A stretch of DNA of 23,041 bases, taken from the NCBI GenBank assembly GCA_937926145.1, contig CALANW010000074.1, positions 1-23,041 on the forward strand, read 5' to 3'. The notes beneath the pieces are model-generated. The model was not told the DNA's origin, ran no database searches, and worked only from the letters and a program-made list of their open reading frames with translations. The position numbers and the translations under genes are program-made. The stretch comes from an uncultured Ruminococcus sp. GTDB taxonomy: Bacteria; Bacillota; Clostridia; Oscillospirales; Ruminococcaceae. How positions within the stretch are numbered: position 1 is the stretch's first letter; each line of letters starts with the position of its first letter. Positions 1-7,697 of this stretch are shown piece after piece.

Positions 1-33
1 TCGTCGGCAGCGTCAGATGTGTATAAGAGACAG
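1..33 (+). other. Illumina Nextera read-1 adapter left on the contig end
   Basis: The first 33 bases equal the Nextera/Tn5 read-1 adapter: the 14-nt overhang TCGTCGGCAGCGTC followed by the 19-nt mosaic end AGATGTGTATAAGAGACAG at 15-33. This is library-preparation sequence, not genome. Real sequence starts at 34, so the contig was not adapter-trimmed and its left edge is a read end rather than a biological boundary. Confidence 0.98.
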
Positions 34-58
34 ATAATACATAAAATGGGGTGTTGAA

Positions 59-247
59 ATGAACAAAAAAATCGAACTTATTTGGCCGTTGAGCCTTATA
101 GTGATATCTCTCGTATCACTCACACTTTCGATATCAAATATAATTGGAGCAGCGCTCCCATCTGCGGTATCAGCAACACTTGGGATCATCGACCTGTGTG
201 CTCTTCCGCTTTTTGTGTATTCTTCGATAAAGAAATTTAAAAAATAA
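59..247 (+). CDS. Small two-helix membrane protein, unknown function
   Basis: A 62-aa protein with two hydrophobic segments (about residues 8-30 and 38-54), short charged ends (MNKK at the start, KKFKK at the end) and no catalytic motif. The start is supported by a GGGGTG ribosome site 5-6 nt upstream. It lies 19 nt before a second small gene on the same strand with the same two-helix plan, so the two are probably co-transcribed and share the terminator at 456-499. Helix-helix topology with basic tails would fit an immunity-type, holin-like or regulatory small membrane protein, but nothing in the sequence decides between these. I do not recognise the family. The gene may have had upstream partners, now cut off by the contig end. 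Confidence 0.75.
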   Translation: MNKKIELIWPLSLIVISLVSLTLSISNIIGAALPSAVSATLGIIDLCALPLFVYSSIKKFKK

Positions 248-266
248 CTGTTTGAGGTGAACCGCA

Positions 267-446
267 ATGGACAATTCCAAATATAAATATATATGGTCTA
301 TAAGTTTGCTTACCTTTGTTTTTATTTCCGCAAAAATAGATCTCGGAAAAGGTTTTCCCGATCCTGAGCAGTACACTCTTTACATAATTGATATTTTTGC
401 TTTTCTGATAATGATTTGTGCATTGATAGAATATCGGAAAAATTAG
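267..446 (+). CDS. Second small two-helix membrane protein, unknown function
   Basis: A 59-aa frame beginning MDNSKYKYIW and ending EYRKN, with a good ribosome site (TTGAGGTGA, 6 nt before the ATG). Two hydrophobic stretches (about residues 9-22 and 38-54) flank a polar loop containing GKGFPDPEQY. It follows the 62-aa gene by 19 nt and is closed by TAG at 444-446, ten nt before a strong hairpin terminator. The pairing of two small membrane proteins with separate, strong ribosome sites suggests a functional pair. There is no clear sequence similarity between the two beyond topology. The function is unknown; coding status is inferred from the ribosome site, spacing and membrane character. Confidence 0.7.
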   Translation: MDNSKYKYIWSISLLTFVFISAKIDLGKGFPDPEQYTLYIIDIFAFLIMICALIEYRKN

Positions 447-455
447 CATTAGCAT

Positions 456-499
456 AAAAATTACCGCCGCACTCTTTCTTAAGTGCGGCGGTAATTTTT
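456..499. terminator. Strong intrinsic terminator, probably bidirectional
   Basis: An 18-bp perfect stem (arms 456-473 and 482-499) with an 8-nt loop, GC-rich in its upper half (CCGCCGCACT/AGTGCGGCGG) and with A-run/T-run bases at its foot. It ends the small-gene pair on the + strand and can also stop the large - strand gene, since the A-run on the + strand is a T-run on the other. Confidence 0.9.
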
Positions 500-510
500 T
501 TACAAAGAAA

Positions 511-530
511 CAGCGGCATTTCTGCCGCTG
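511..530 (-). terminator. Hairpin just after the large secreted-protein gene
   Basis: Perfect 8-bp stem CAGCGGCA/TGCCGCTG with a 4-nt loop, 12 nt past the stop codon of the - strand gene. The bases that follow on the - strand (TTTCTTTG) are a weak U-tract, so this probably acts together with the stronger hairpin at 456-499. Confidence 0.55.
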
Positions 531-541
531 CTCTGTGATAT

Positions 542-3500
542 TTACTTTTTGGTCGTGTTTTTGAAACCTGTGATTTTTGTCTGTTCTGTGCCGTTTTTGC
601 CTGTGAATGTGAGGTTATTTCCCTCGCCTGTGTATGTGAACTTTGCAGTTCCCTTTACAGCGCTCAGGCAGTCAGATGTGACATTTTTCAATGTCAGGTT
701 CTTCCTTGCCGAAATTGTAAATGCCTTTGTATTCTTGAGCGTGATTCCCTCGACAGTAAGGTCATAGCTTGGTGATATCGATGAAACATTTACAAGCTGA
801 ACAGTATTGCCCGTGCCCTTGATCGTGAGCGAAGCTGCCTTTGCCGGAAGTGTGAACTTTGAAACATAGACATCATCGTTAACGGTAACTATGTAATCTT
901 TCTTGAGATCCTTTATCTGTGCGAAGGCTTCTTCGAGGGTCGCATAGCTGCCGACAGACTCTCCGTCTTCGGTGAGAGTTACTGCTTCGTTATTTACAGC
1001 CTTGATCTCCTTGCCGTAAAGCTTTGCACAAAGTGTGCCTGCCGAAGATTTGTTGGCAAATTTGACCTTGTCTGTAAAATCATTCTTTCTGTTTGTCCAA
1101 AGGATAGTCTTTCCGCTTGGGAGCGTGATAAGGTCACCGTTTTCATCGACCACCGACATTCCGAGCTGTGATTTTTCGTCAGCCATACCCGTTACGGTTA
1201 CCTTTGCAAATGCACCGTTATTATCGGTAAGCTGAATAAGTGCCGAATTGCAGATATTTGAAACACTCATTGTTGATTTTGCATTTGGAAGTCCGACAAA
1301 TCCATAGAGTCGTTCGATGCCGCTTACATTGCCCGTCACATTAAGAAGCTTGGGCGTTGACAATTCACCAAATGTCGAAATGCTTGCAACAGTGTTTTCT
1401 TCGTTATTGGAAAGGGTCGAGGTCTTAGTTCCTCTTAATGCGCCGATATTTGATAAAACAGCACCCTGACCGAACGTAAGGTTCTTGCCTGCCGCAACTG
1501 AGATCGCAAGCGGTCTTGCATTCGTTCCGTTTAAGTGAATTTCAAATGTTGCATCAACGGGAACAGCGATAGAAGTCATATTAAGGTTAAGGCTTCCCTC
1601 GCCCGTAAATGTTAATGACTTTGCCTTTCTCGGAAGTGCAAACTTTGAAGCGGAAATATCCTCATTGAGCGTTATCGTATAATCATTAGCCTCATTTTCC
1701 TTTGTGATAGCCGCAAGTGCCGCATTGATGCTCACATAATCGGCAATTGTTGAGCCGACGCTTACAGTTACTGCATTTCCGCAGTCTGCCCTTACTTCTT
1801 TTCCGTAAACAGCCATATTGAGTTCATTGCCGAACTTAGCCTTGTTTACAAGCTCGATACCATCTGAAATATCAGTTTTTCCGCCCATCCAAAGGATAGT
1901 TTTGCCTGCGCCGAGTTTGATCTCTTCGCCGTTTTCATCAACAAATACTACTTTGAGCTTTGCATCACCGACAACATCGGAAACTGTTACCTTTGCTGAT
2001 GTTCCATTCACATCGGTAAGTTTGAGAACTGCACTTTCTGCATTTGTGACAGCCGCTGTGGACTTAACATTCGGAAGTGCAAGCGTACCCGTAAGGGTCG
2101 TAACGCCGGTCACATTTCCCGTTACGGAAAGTACAGCATTTCCATCATCACCGATAGCAGCAACATCACCGAATGTCGCAATGCTTGCAGCTGTGATGCT
2201 CTTGTTTACATAAAGTGAAGATGTTTTTGTACCCTTTACTGCGCCTATGTTTTCAGCATCTCCGCTGAATATAAGCTTTTTGCCTGCCGCAGCTGTAATA
2301 GCAAGCGGCTTTGCGTTTGTACCCTTTACATCAACGCCGAACTCTGTATTGACAGGAACAGTGAGTGCAGTCATATCAAGTTCAAGGCTTCCCGAACCTG
2401 TAAAGCCGATGAATCCTGCTGCCTTCGGGAATGTGAGCTTTGAAACCGCAACGTCTTCATTGAGATATACGGTATATTCCGTTGAAGCGTTGTTGATAGC
2501 TTTGAATGCGCTTTCGATGTTCGGATAGTAACTATCCTCATTTCCGTCATAGACCTTTATTGCCTTTGCATACTCGGCTTTGATCTCCTTGCCGTAGAGG
2601 AAAGGAGAAAGCTCGTGACTAACTGTTGATCTGTTTTCGATGCGGACATTTTCTGTAAAGTCTGTCTTTCCCGCCGACCAGAGAACTGTCATTCCTCCGA
2701 CAAGCTCCACAAGGCTTCCGTTTTCGCTGTCAAGAATTCTGATAAGAAGTCCGCAGCCGTCATTATTTTCTGTCGGGATAACTGCATTGGAGATCGTTGC
2801 CTTTGCAACTGTGCCATTGCTGTCAGCGACAAGGTCAAGATACATACCCGATGCCGTTGTAACAGCAGCGGTTGATTTTGTATTTGGAAGCTGAAGTGTT
2901 CCGCTGAAGTTTGTTATTCCCGAAACATTTCCCGTAACTGTTAAAGTCTTGTTTTCACCAACATTTACATCTTTGAACGATGTAAGACTTGCAGCTGTTA
3001 TATTTGCGCCTATATCAAGGACAGACGTGTTAGTTCCCCTGACTGCACCAAGGTTGATAAAGCTCTTGTTTACAGTAAGTGTTTTGCGCGCTGCAGTGGA
3101 AACCGCAACAGGTCTTGCATTTACACCCTTTACAATAACATCGAACGTTGTATCGACAGGGATATTCAATGCTGAAAGATTAAGATTTAATACCACACCC
3201 GGATTCTCGCCCTTGAATGTGATATCCTTTGCTTTTTTGGGAAGTGTAAGTTTTGAAACAGTGACAGTGTCGCACAATGTAATAGTGTAAGACGCTTCTT
3301 CTGTCATATTGGCAATAGCAAGATCAAGATTCGGGTAAGATTTGGCTTTTCCGCCGTCTGCGGAAAGTGTAACGGCATTTCCGTATTCAGCCCTGATCTC
3401 CTTGCCGTAAAGATACGCATTGAGTGTCTGATTTGATGAGGTCTTGTTTGCAACAGTGATCTTGTCGGTGAAGTTCTTTGTTGAACCCGCCCAAAGGATC

Positions 3501-6500
3501 GTCCTGCCGCTTTCTACCGCAGTTTCAATAATAGTATTTGGGTCTACCAATTCAATACCGAGCGATCCGACAACATCGCTGACAGTTAACTTTGAGATCT
3601 TGCCGTCGTTATCGTAAAAGCGAACAGTACCCTTTCCGAAATTAACAATAGTCGCTGTGTACTTCGGATCTTTGAGCCACAATCTACCGTTGAAAAGTTC
3701 AACACCCGTCACATTGCCCTCAGCGGAAACAGCCGCACTGTCAGCAACATTAACTTCGCCAAAGGTCGAGATACCACCAACGGTAAGGAATTTGTTGATA
3801 TTGAGAACAGAAGTCTTTGTACCCTTTACCGTTACAGCGCTTCCGTAATGCGCGAATGAATCATAATCCAGTGTCTTTCCTGCAGCAACACTGACGGTAA
3901 TAGGTCTAAGATTCTTGCCGCTGCCATAAACAGCAAGAGTTGTGTCAACGGGGATAGAGAGCGTTGACATATTAAAGTCTACTTTTGAACCGTTCTTGTT
4001 TGTGAGCGTGAAGCTGTTTATTTTTGTCGGAATAGTAAGCTTTGTTACAGTAATGTCATTGTTGAGTATAAGCGTAACATCAACGCCTGTATACTTTGCT
4101 TTGTTGAAATAATTGAATGCTTCGTCAATGGAATCAAAGCCCTGCTTATCGGTCGTTTTATCCTCATTTTCAACTATAAGCGTGACTGCTGCAGCAAATT
4201 CAAATGTAAGCGTGTCACCCTCGGGATCGACTTTGCAGGTATATGTATAGCAGTCGTCTTTCTTCTCAGCATCAAGTGTAACAAGCTCACCATTTACGAG
4301 GAGCTTCTTTCCATTGTCAATATATTTCTGAGGGATAGATGCTATTACATAAGCGCCTCTCGGATAATAATCGCCGTCTGAAAGCCAACCGGCTGCGGCA
4401 TTGTTAACATAAGAGTCAACATTGATAGGATCTGATATCTCAAGCTTTACATATTTTGCAGTTTCTTCACTGCTCCACTTGTTTTCTTCGAGTCCGACTT
4501 CAACATCGGAACCGTTTACGGTATAGTCATAGCTGAAGAAAGTGTTATAGTCCTTATCTAATGTCAGTGCGACCGTTTGACCGTTGATGACAAATTTCCT
4601 GTCAATATAATTCTTTATCCTGATGTCAAAACTGATCTTTGTACCGTCTTCAAGAATGTCGCCGTCCTGCAAAGCGGTATCCGAAACGGTTGCATAAATA
4701 TCGTCGCTGCCGGTCTTATATTTATAGCCGCCGTTTGAAATATGAACAACGAATTCGCCGTCTTCATTTGAAGCATAAACATAGGAATAGACCCTATACT
4801 CGTTTCCGTTTACCGTTCCCTGAGTCTTTACACCATTTATGCTTATATACTTGCCGCCCGATAATTTGGAATTATCTGCAACAATAGCTCCAAAAAATCC
4901 ATTTTCAACGTAATCGCCGCTTGTTATCGGTACGCTCTTGTCAACATTGTTGTCGGCATCAAGCGGATAAACCGTTATCCCGTCATCAAGCACAAGCTTG
5001 GCGAATTTGGAGCGTTCGCTCTCGCTCCATTTATTGTCGGTAAGGCTGATATCAACAGATGCATTGCTGCTGTCAGTTAAATCAAATTCAATTTCTTCAT
5101 AATAATAGTTAGATGTAAATTTACTGTTTACAGAAATTAAATTATCCGCCGAACCGTTTACGGAATAACTGAGTTTATGGTCAATATAATCCTTGATATC
5201 AACGCAAACTTCTATCTTGTTGTCAGTCGTAACGCTTACAGTCTTTTCGTCTGTTTCCTTGCCGTCAACTTTAAGATAAACTGCATCATCATTTACGTTA
5301 ATAGTGTAAGGAAGTGCATCTTCCTCGTAATCATTTGTGGAAAGCGTAAGGAACTCGGAAGAATACTGGTTTTGGGTATCACTGCTGTAGATGTACTTGA
5401 TCCTGCTGCTGTAATACTTAGCTGTGAAGCCGCTTCCCGATGGACTGAGAACGCCCTTGAGGAAAAGGTAGCCGTTGCTGTATTGTCCCGCATCACAGTT
5501 TGTTACATCGACAAGATAGGAAACATCATTAATGGAAACGATATTCCACATGTGATTGCCGCCGTTCGAAGTGCCTGTTACGATAGCACTGTTGACAGAA
5601 GAATTCTCGAATGTACTGATGTCACAAAGATACTGGAAAGCCTTTGAGTAACCCTCGCAAACGATATTGGTCGTCGGGTCGCCGTCAAAAGCATAGATAA
5701 GCTGCCATGGATCGCCATAAGCATAATTATAATTTACTGCATCATGGTTGTATTCGACCATTTCGCACAATTCATCACAATAGCTTGAAAGTTTTTTGTA
5801 GTCGCCAAGACCTGCGTACTTTTCAACGATCAGATTCGCATTTGCAGCAGACTTGGAAGCGGCTGTGGTCTTTGCTGTGTCAGTTGTGTATTTTCCTGAT
5901 CCGGCATAAGCACCTGCTACAGTGAATGAGAATATGAATCTCATTCCCGACTTGTAAGTTGTCAGGCTAAGACCCTGCGTTTTATCATACCAGTAAAAAT
6001 CATAAGGAAGATCGGTAAGAAGTGCAATATGGATCTTCTTTAAAGATTCCTGCGTATAGGTCCATACGTGGGACGTTGTTATGGTAATAGATGCGTTGGA
6101 TTCTTCGCCGTTCGCTATCTTGGTGATAACAGGTTTAAGAGCATTGTAAACGTCCCTTTCGCCTTCCGTTGTAAGGCTTTCATAACCATATTCCGGGTTG
6201 TCAAATGTAGCAAAGTCTGTTTCACCATAGAAAACACGGTTTACATACTCATTGAACAGTTCATCGCTGTCAGGAAGCTCGTTGGTATCATCATTGATCC
6301 AAATTTCTTCCATCTCGATCTCATCGGAGCCATCGTCATCATCTTTGGTATCATCATTTTCGTCTTCACCGTCCGAAGAAGCATCGCCATCCGTGCTATT
6401 TTCATCTTCACCATCAGATGACTCACCATTATCGGAGCCATTTTCTTCCCCGCCGTCAGGCTCTCCGCCATCTTCGGAGTTGTTTTCTTCTCCACCGTCA

Positions 6501-6682
6501 GATGTATCGTCATCGTCAGAGCTGCCCTCAGCCATACCGTCAGAGGTATTGGCTTCTTCAGCGCTCGCCGTCATACCAATGCCGGTTGAAATCCCCATTT
6601 CACCCAATGGCATCGGAGTAAGCACAAGCAGGAGAGCCGTAAGGCCTGCAACAAATCTGCCAAAGCTTGTTTTCTTATTCAT
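542..6682 (-). CDS. Giant secreted transglutaminase-like protein with tandem ~265-aa repeats
   Basis: The start is set at the ATG at 6682 (MNKKTSFGRF), 8 nt after AGAGGGGG; an in-frame ATG 13 codons earlier has no ribosome site. The product is 2046 aa. Residues 1-41 form a signal peptide (basic start, hydrophobic core, likely cut after TASA). Residues 43-142 are an Asp/Glu/Ser/Gly linker. Residues about 300-415 resemble the transglutaminase-like/cysteine-protease fold, with a plausible triad: Cys342 in VCEGYSKAF, His377 in GNHMWNIV and Asp392 in YLVDVTN. Residues 465-755 hold two related modules, each with a YIDxK and a KWS-E motif. From about 832 to the end run four repeats and a half repeat; the SKLTLP-type anchor recurs near 880, 1143, 1414, 1679 and 1941, and LYGKEI near 1091, 1362, 1626 and 1888. 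No LPXTG, dockerin or SLH domain was seen. The role is probably extracellular or adhesive; the substrate is unknown. Confidence 0.93.
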   Translation of the reverse strand: MNKKTSFGRFVAGLTALLLVLTPMPLGEMGISTGIGMTASAEEANTSDGMAEGSSDDDDTSDGGEENNSEDGGEPDGGEENGSDNGESSDGEDENSTDGDASSDGEDENDDTKDDDDGSDEIEMEEIWINDDTNELPDSDELFNEYVNRVFYGETDFATFDNPEYGYESLTTEGERDVYNALKPVITKIANGEESNASITITTSHVWTYTQESLKKIHIALLTDLPYDFYWYDKTQGLSLTTYKSGMRFIFSFTVAGAYAGSGKYTTDTAKTTAASKSAANANLIVEKYAGLGDYKKLSSYCDELCEMVEYNHDAVNYNYAYGDPWQLIYAFDGDPTTNIVCEGYSKAFQYLCDISTFENSSVNSAIVTGTSNGGNHMWNIVSINDVSYLVDVTNCDAGQYSNGYLFLKGVLSPSGSGFTAKYYSSRIKYIYSSDTQNQYSSEFLTLSTNDYEEDALPYTINVNDDAVYLKVDGKETDEKTVSVTTDNKIEVCVDIKDYIDHKLSYSVNGSADNLISVNSKFTSNYYYEEIEFDLTDSSNASVDISLTDNKWSESERSKFAKLVLDDGITVYPLDADNNVDKSVPITSGDYVENGFFGAIVADNSKLSGGKYISINGVKTQGTVNGNEYRVYSYVYASNEDGEFVVHISNGGYKYKTGSDDIYATVSDTALQDGDILEDGTKISFDIRIKNYIDRKFVINGQTVALTLDKDYNTFFSYDYTVNGSDVEVGLEENKWSSEETAKYVKLEISDPINVDSYVNNAAAGWLSDGDYYPRGAYVIASIPQKYIDNGKKLLVNGELVTLDAEKKDDCYTYTCKVDPEGDTLTFEFAAAVTLIVENEDKTTDKQGFDSIDEAFNYFNKAKYTGVDVTLILNNDITVTKLTIPTKINSFTLTNKNGSKVDFNMSTLSIPVDTTLAVYGSGKNLRPITVSVAAGKTLDYDSFAHYGSAVTVKGTKTSVLNINKFLTVGGISTFGEVNVADSAAVSAEGNVTGVELFNGRLWLKDPKYTATIVNFGKGTVRFYDNDGKISKLTVSDVVGSLGIELVDPNTIIETAVESGRTILWAGSTKNFTDKITVANKTSSNQTLNAYLYGKEIRAEYGNAVTLSADGGKAKSYPNLDLAIANMTEEASYTITLCDTVTVSKLTLPKKAKDITFKGENPGVVLNLNLSALNIPVDTTFDVIVKGVNARPVAVSTAARKTLTVNKSFINLGAVRGTNTSVLDIGANITAASLTSFKDVNVGENKTLTVTGNVSGITNFSGTLQLPNTKSTAAVTTASGMYLDLVADSNGTVAKATISNAVIPTENNDGCGLLIRILDSENGSLVELVGGMTVLWSAGKTDFTENVRIENRSTVSHELSPFLYGKEIKAEYAKAIKVYDGNEDSYYPNIESAFKAINNASTEYTVYLNEDVAVSKLTFPKAAGFIGFTGSGSLELDMTALTVPVNTEFGVDVKGTNAKPLAITAAAGKKLIFSGDAENIGAVKGTKTSSLYVNKSITAASIATFGDVAAIGDDGNAVLSVTGNVTGVTTLTGTLALPNVKSTAAVTNAESAVLKLTDVNGTSAKVTVSDVVGDAKLKVVFVDENGEEIKLGAGKTILWMGGKTDISDGIELVNKAKFGNELNMAVYGKEVRADCGNAVTVSVGSTIADYVSINAALAAITKENEANDYTITLNEDISASKFALPRKAKSLTFTGEGSLNLNMTSIAVPVDATFEIHLNGTNARPLAISVAAGKNLTFGQGAVLSNIGALRGTKTSTLSNNEENTVASISTFGELSTPKLLNVTGNVSGIERLYGFVGLPNAKSTMSVSNICNSALIQLTDNNGAFAKVTVTGMADEKSQLGMSVVDENGDLITLPSGKTILWTNRKNDFTDKVKFANKSSAGTLCAKLYGKEIKAVNNEAVTLTEDGESVGSYATLEEAFAQIKDLKKDYIVTVNDDVYVSKFTLPAKAASLTIKGTGNTVQLVNVSSISPSYDLTVEGITLKNTKAFTISARKNLTLKNVTSDCLSAVKGTAKFTYTGEGNNLTFTGKNGTEQTKITGFKNTTKK

Positions 6683-6697
6683 TGGTCGTTCCCCCTC
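6674..6697 (-). promoter_or_regulatory. Ribosome binding site that decides the start of the large gene
   Basis: On the - strand AGAGGGGGAACGACC precedes the ATG at 6682. The run of five G is an unusually strong site and places the start 13 codons inside the longest open frame, giving a classical signal peptide at the very N terminus. Confidence 0.8.
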
Positions 6698-6715
6698 TAA
6701 AAATTTAAGGTTTCG

Positions 6716-6740
6716 TATCAAGAATAAATATATTCTGATA
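6716..6740. repeat. Imperfect palindrome in the leader of the large gene
   Basis: TATCA-GAATA and TATTC-TGATA arms around an AT-rich centre lie between the predicted transcription start and the ribosome site. It could fold as a leader hairpin or be a second protein-binding site; the sequence does not decide. Confidence 0.4.
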
Positions 6741-6770
6741 TACTTTTATGAACAAAATACGTTATATAAC

Positions 6771-6799
6771 TATTTTACCACAGTGGTAAAATAAGTCAA
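6771..6799 (-). promoter_or_regulatory. SigA-type promoter with a perfect operator palindrome (large gene)
   Basis: On the - strand TTGACT (6794-6799) and TAAAAT (6772-6777) are 16 nt apart and sit about 90 nt before the start codon. The spacer and -10 box lie inside a perfect palindrome, 6771-6793: the arm TATTTTACCAC, one centre base, and its exact complement. A repressor bound here would cover the whole promoter core. I do not recognise the half-site with certainty as that of a named regulator. Confidence 0.72.
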
Positions 6800-6889
6800 G
6801 CAAATTTAAAGAATAAATTTCTTTTTATCGAAAAAAATTGAATAAAAATTGTATTTTTGTTGTTTTTTGAATTTATTTGTGGAAATTTT
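6800..6889. other. AT-rich gap between the promoter and the IS right end
   Basis: About 90 nt of A/T-rich sequence with poly-T and poly-A runs. No gene or ribosome-bound start is visible. It probably is the ancestral intergenic DNA beside the insertion point of the IS200-type element. Confidence 0.5.
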
Positions 6890-6903
6890 GGGGATAAAAA
6901 TAT

Positions 6904-6928
6904 CCCCCGGCATAGCCGGGGGTTTTTC
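6904..6928 (+). terminator. Right-end hairpin that also reads as a + strand terminator
   Basis: Eight GC-only base pairs (CCCCCGGC/GCCGGGGG), loop ATA, then TTTTT on the + strand. In IS200-type elements such a structure serves as the transposase recognition hairpin, and it would shield the element from outside transcription. Confidence 0.7.
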
Positions 6929-7001
6929 TCTAACGGGCATAGCCCTATTCTACTGGCTACGCCTAAAGGCGTAATTACGATCTGGCCCATGCAAGGGACT
7001 G

Positions 7002-7469
7002 TTACTTGCTACCCGTTAACGGGTCATAATCTCCAAATGTCATTTGATCACTCAATCGATCTTCATCAAGTTGGTGTTTTATATACTCTTCTATTGCTTT
7101 TGCATTTTTTCCTACTGTATCAACATAATATCCTCTGCACCAAAATTCTCGATTTCGATACTTTAGTTTCAGATTTCCCCACCTTTCATATATCAGCATA
7201 CTGCTCTTTCCTTTTAGAAAGCCCATAAAACTTGATATACTCATTTTCGGTGGTATCTCAACAAACATATGAACATGATCAGGACATACTTCTGCTGCTA
7301 TTATGTGCACTCCTTTCCAGTTACAGAGTTCCCTCAACATTGCTCCTACTTCAAGTCGCTTTTCTTCAAAAAACACCTTTCTTCTATATTTCGGTGCAAA
7401 TACTATATGATACTTGCAATTCCATTTCGTATGTGATAAACTATGTATATCACTTGAGTTATTGCTCAT
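7002..7469 (-). CDS. tnpA: IS200/IS605-family Y1 transposase TnpA
   Basis: A 155-aa HUH-type (Y1) transposase that nicks and joins single-stranded ends of its element as a dimer. The start is ATG at 7469, preceded by GGAGGT with a 7-nt gap; the ATG five codons upstream has no such site. Visible motifs: the fold-opening KWNCKYHIVFAPKYRRKVF, the metal-binding His-x-His at residues 65/67 (CPDHVHMFVEIPP), the GFLKGKSS helix, and the nucleophile Tyr129 in EEYIKHQ. Length is normal for IS200 TnpA and the frame is intact, so it looks active. The last codons overlap a perfect 14-nt palindrome (7011-7024). No tnpB accompanies it, which places the element in the IS200 rather than the IS605 subgroup. 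Confidence 0.96.
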   Translation of the reverse strand: MSNNSSDIHSLSHTKWNCKYHIVFAPKYRRKVFFEEKRLEVGAMLRELCNWKGVHIIAAEVCPDHVHMFVEIPPKMSISSFMGFLKGKSSMLIYERWGNLKLKYRNREFWCRGYYVDTVGKNAKAIEEYIKHQLDEDRLSDQMTFGDYDPLTGSK

Positions 7470-7611
7470 TTGATTTACCTCCATTGATTTTTATTTCTAC
7501 AGTTGCCAGACCGTAGTTTTATTTTATCACATGGAGGTTTTTTGTTAAAGACTCTTCGCTAAAGCTCTACCGAACCCCGCGTCTAACGCGGGGTTTTACT
7601 ATAACAATAAA

Positions 7612-7635
7612 AGATCCACAGGATTGCCTGTGGAT
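7612..7635 (-). terminator. Terminator of the DUF4405/redox cluster
   Basis: A 9-bp stem ATCCACAGG/CCTGTGGAT with a 4-nt loop, about 60 nt past the stop of the DUF4405 gene. On the - strand it is followed by CTTTTATTG. The IS200 left end starts within a few bases of this U-tract. Confidence 0.75.
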
Positions 7636-7697
7636 TTCACATTATATAAAAATATATCTTTATATGGAACGAAATTTAAGCATTAATTTCAAGTATT

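Larger units (their letters stand above)
6890..7608 (-). mobile_element. IS200-type insertion sequence (tnpA only)
   Basis: A single-gene element of the IS200/IS605 superfamily, which moves as single-stranded DNA and has subterminal hairpins instead of terminal inverted repeats. Left-end hairpin (beyond the tnpA start): a 10-bp stem at 7573-7595 with loop CTA. Right-end hairpins: CCCCCGGC-ATA-GCCGGGGG at 6904-6922, GGGC-ATA-GCCC at 6935-6945 and ACGCCT/AGGCGT at 6959-6972. GGGGATA/TATCCCC at 6890-6907 can pair as an alternative to the first of these. There is no tnpB or guide-RNA-like partner. The exact ends cannot be fixed without an empty site; the left end is bounded by the 13-nt block at 7596-7608, which is shared with a second decayed copy. 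It sits right after the terminator of the DUF4405 gene. Confidence 0.85.

Noticed and set aside
542..4190. CRISPR array or cellulosomal scaffold suggested by the regular repeats
   Set aside because: The repeats are about 800 nt long, coding and diverged, with no spacers. No cohesin or dockerin motif was seen.
1818..6794. Long open frames on the + strand opposite the giant secreted gene (for example 1818-2213, 5177-5647, 6252-6794)
   Set aside because: They have low-complexity composition mirroring the repeats and acidic linker, lack ribosome sites, and are explained by codon bias of the - strand gene.
6890..7608. IS605-type element with TnpB and a guide RNA
   Set aside because: Only tnpA is present; the flanks hold hairpins but no second coding frame, so there is no basis for a TnpB system here.
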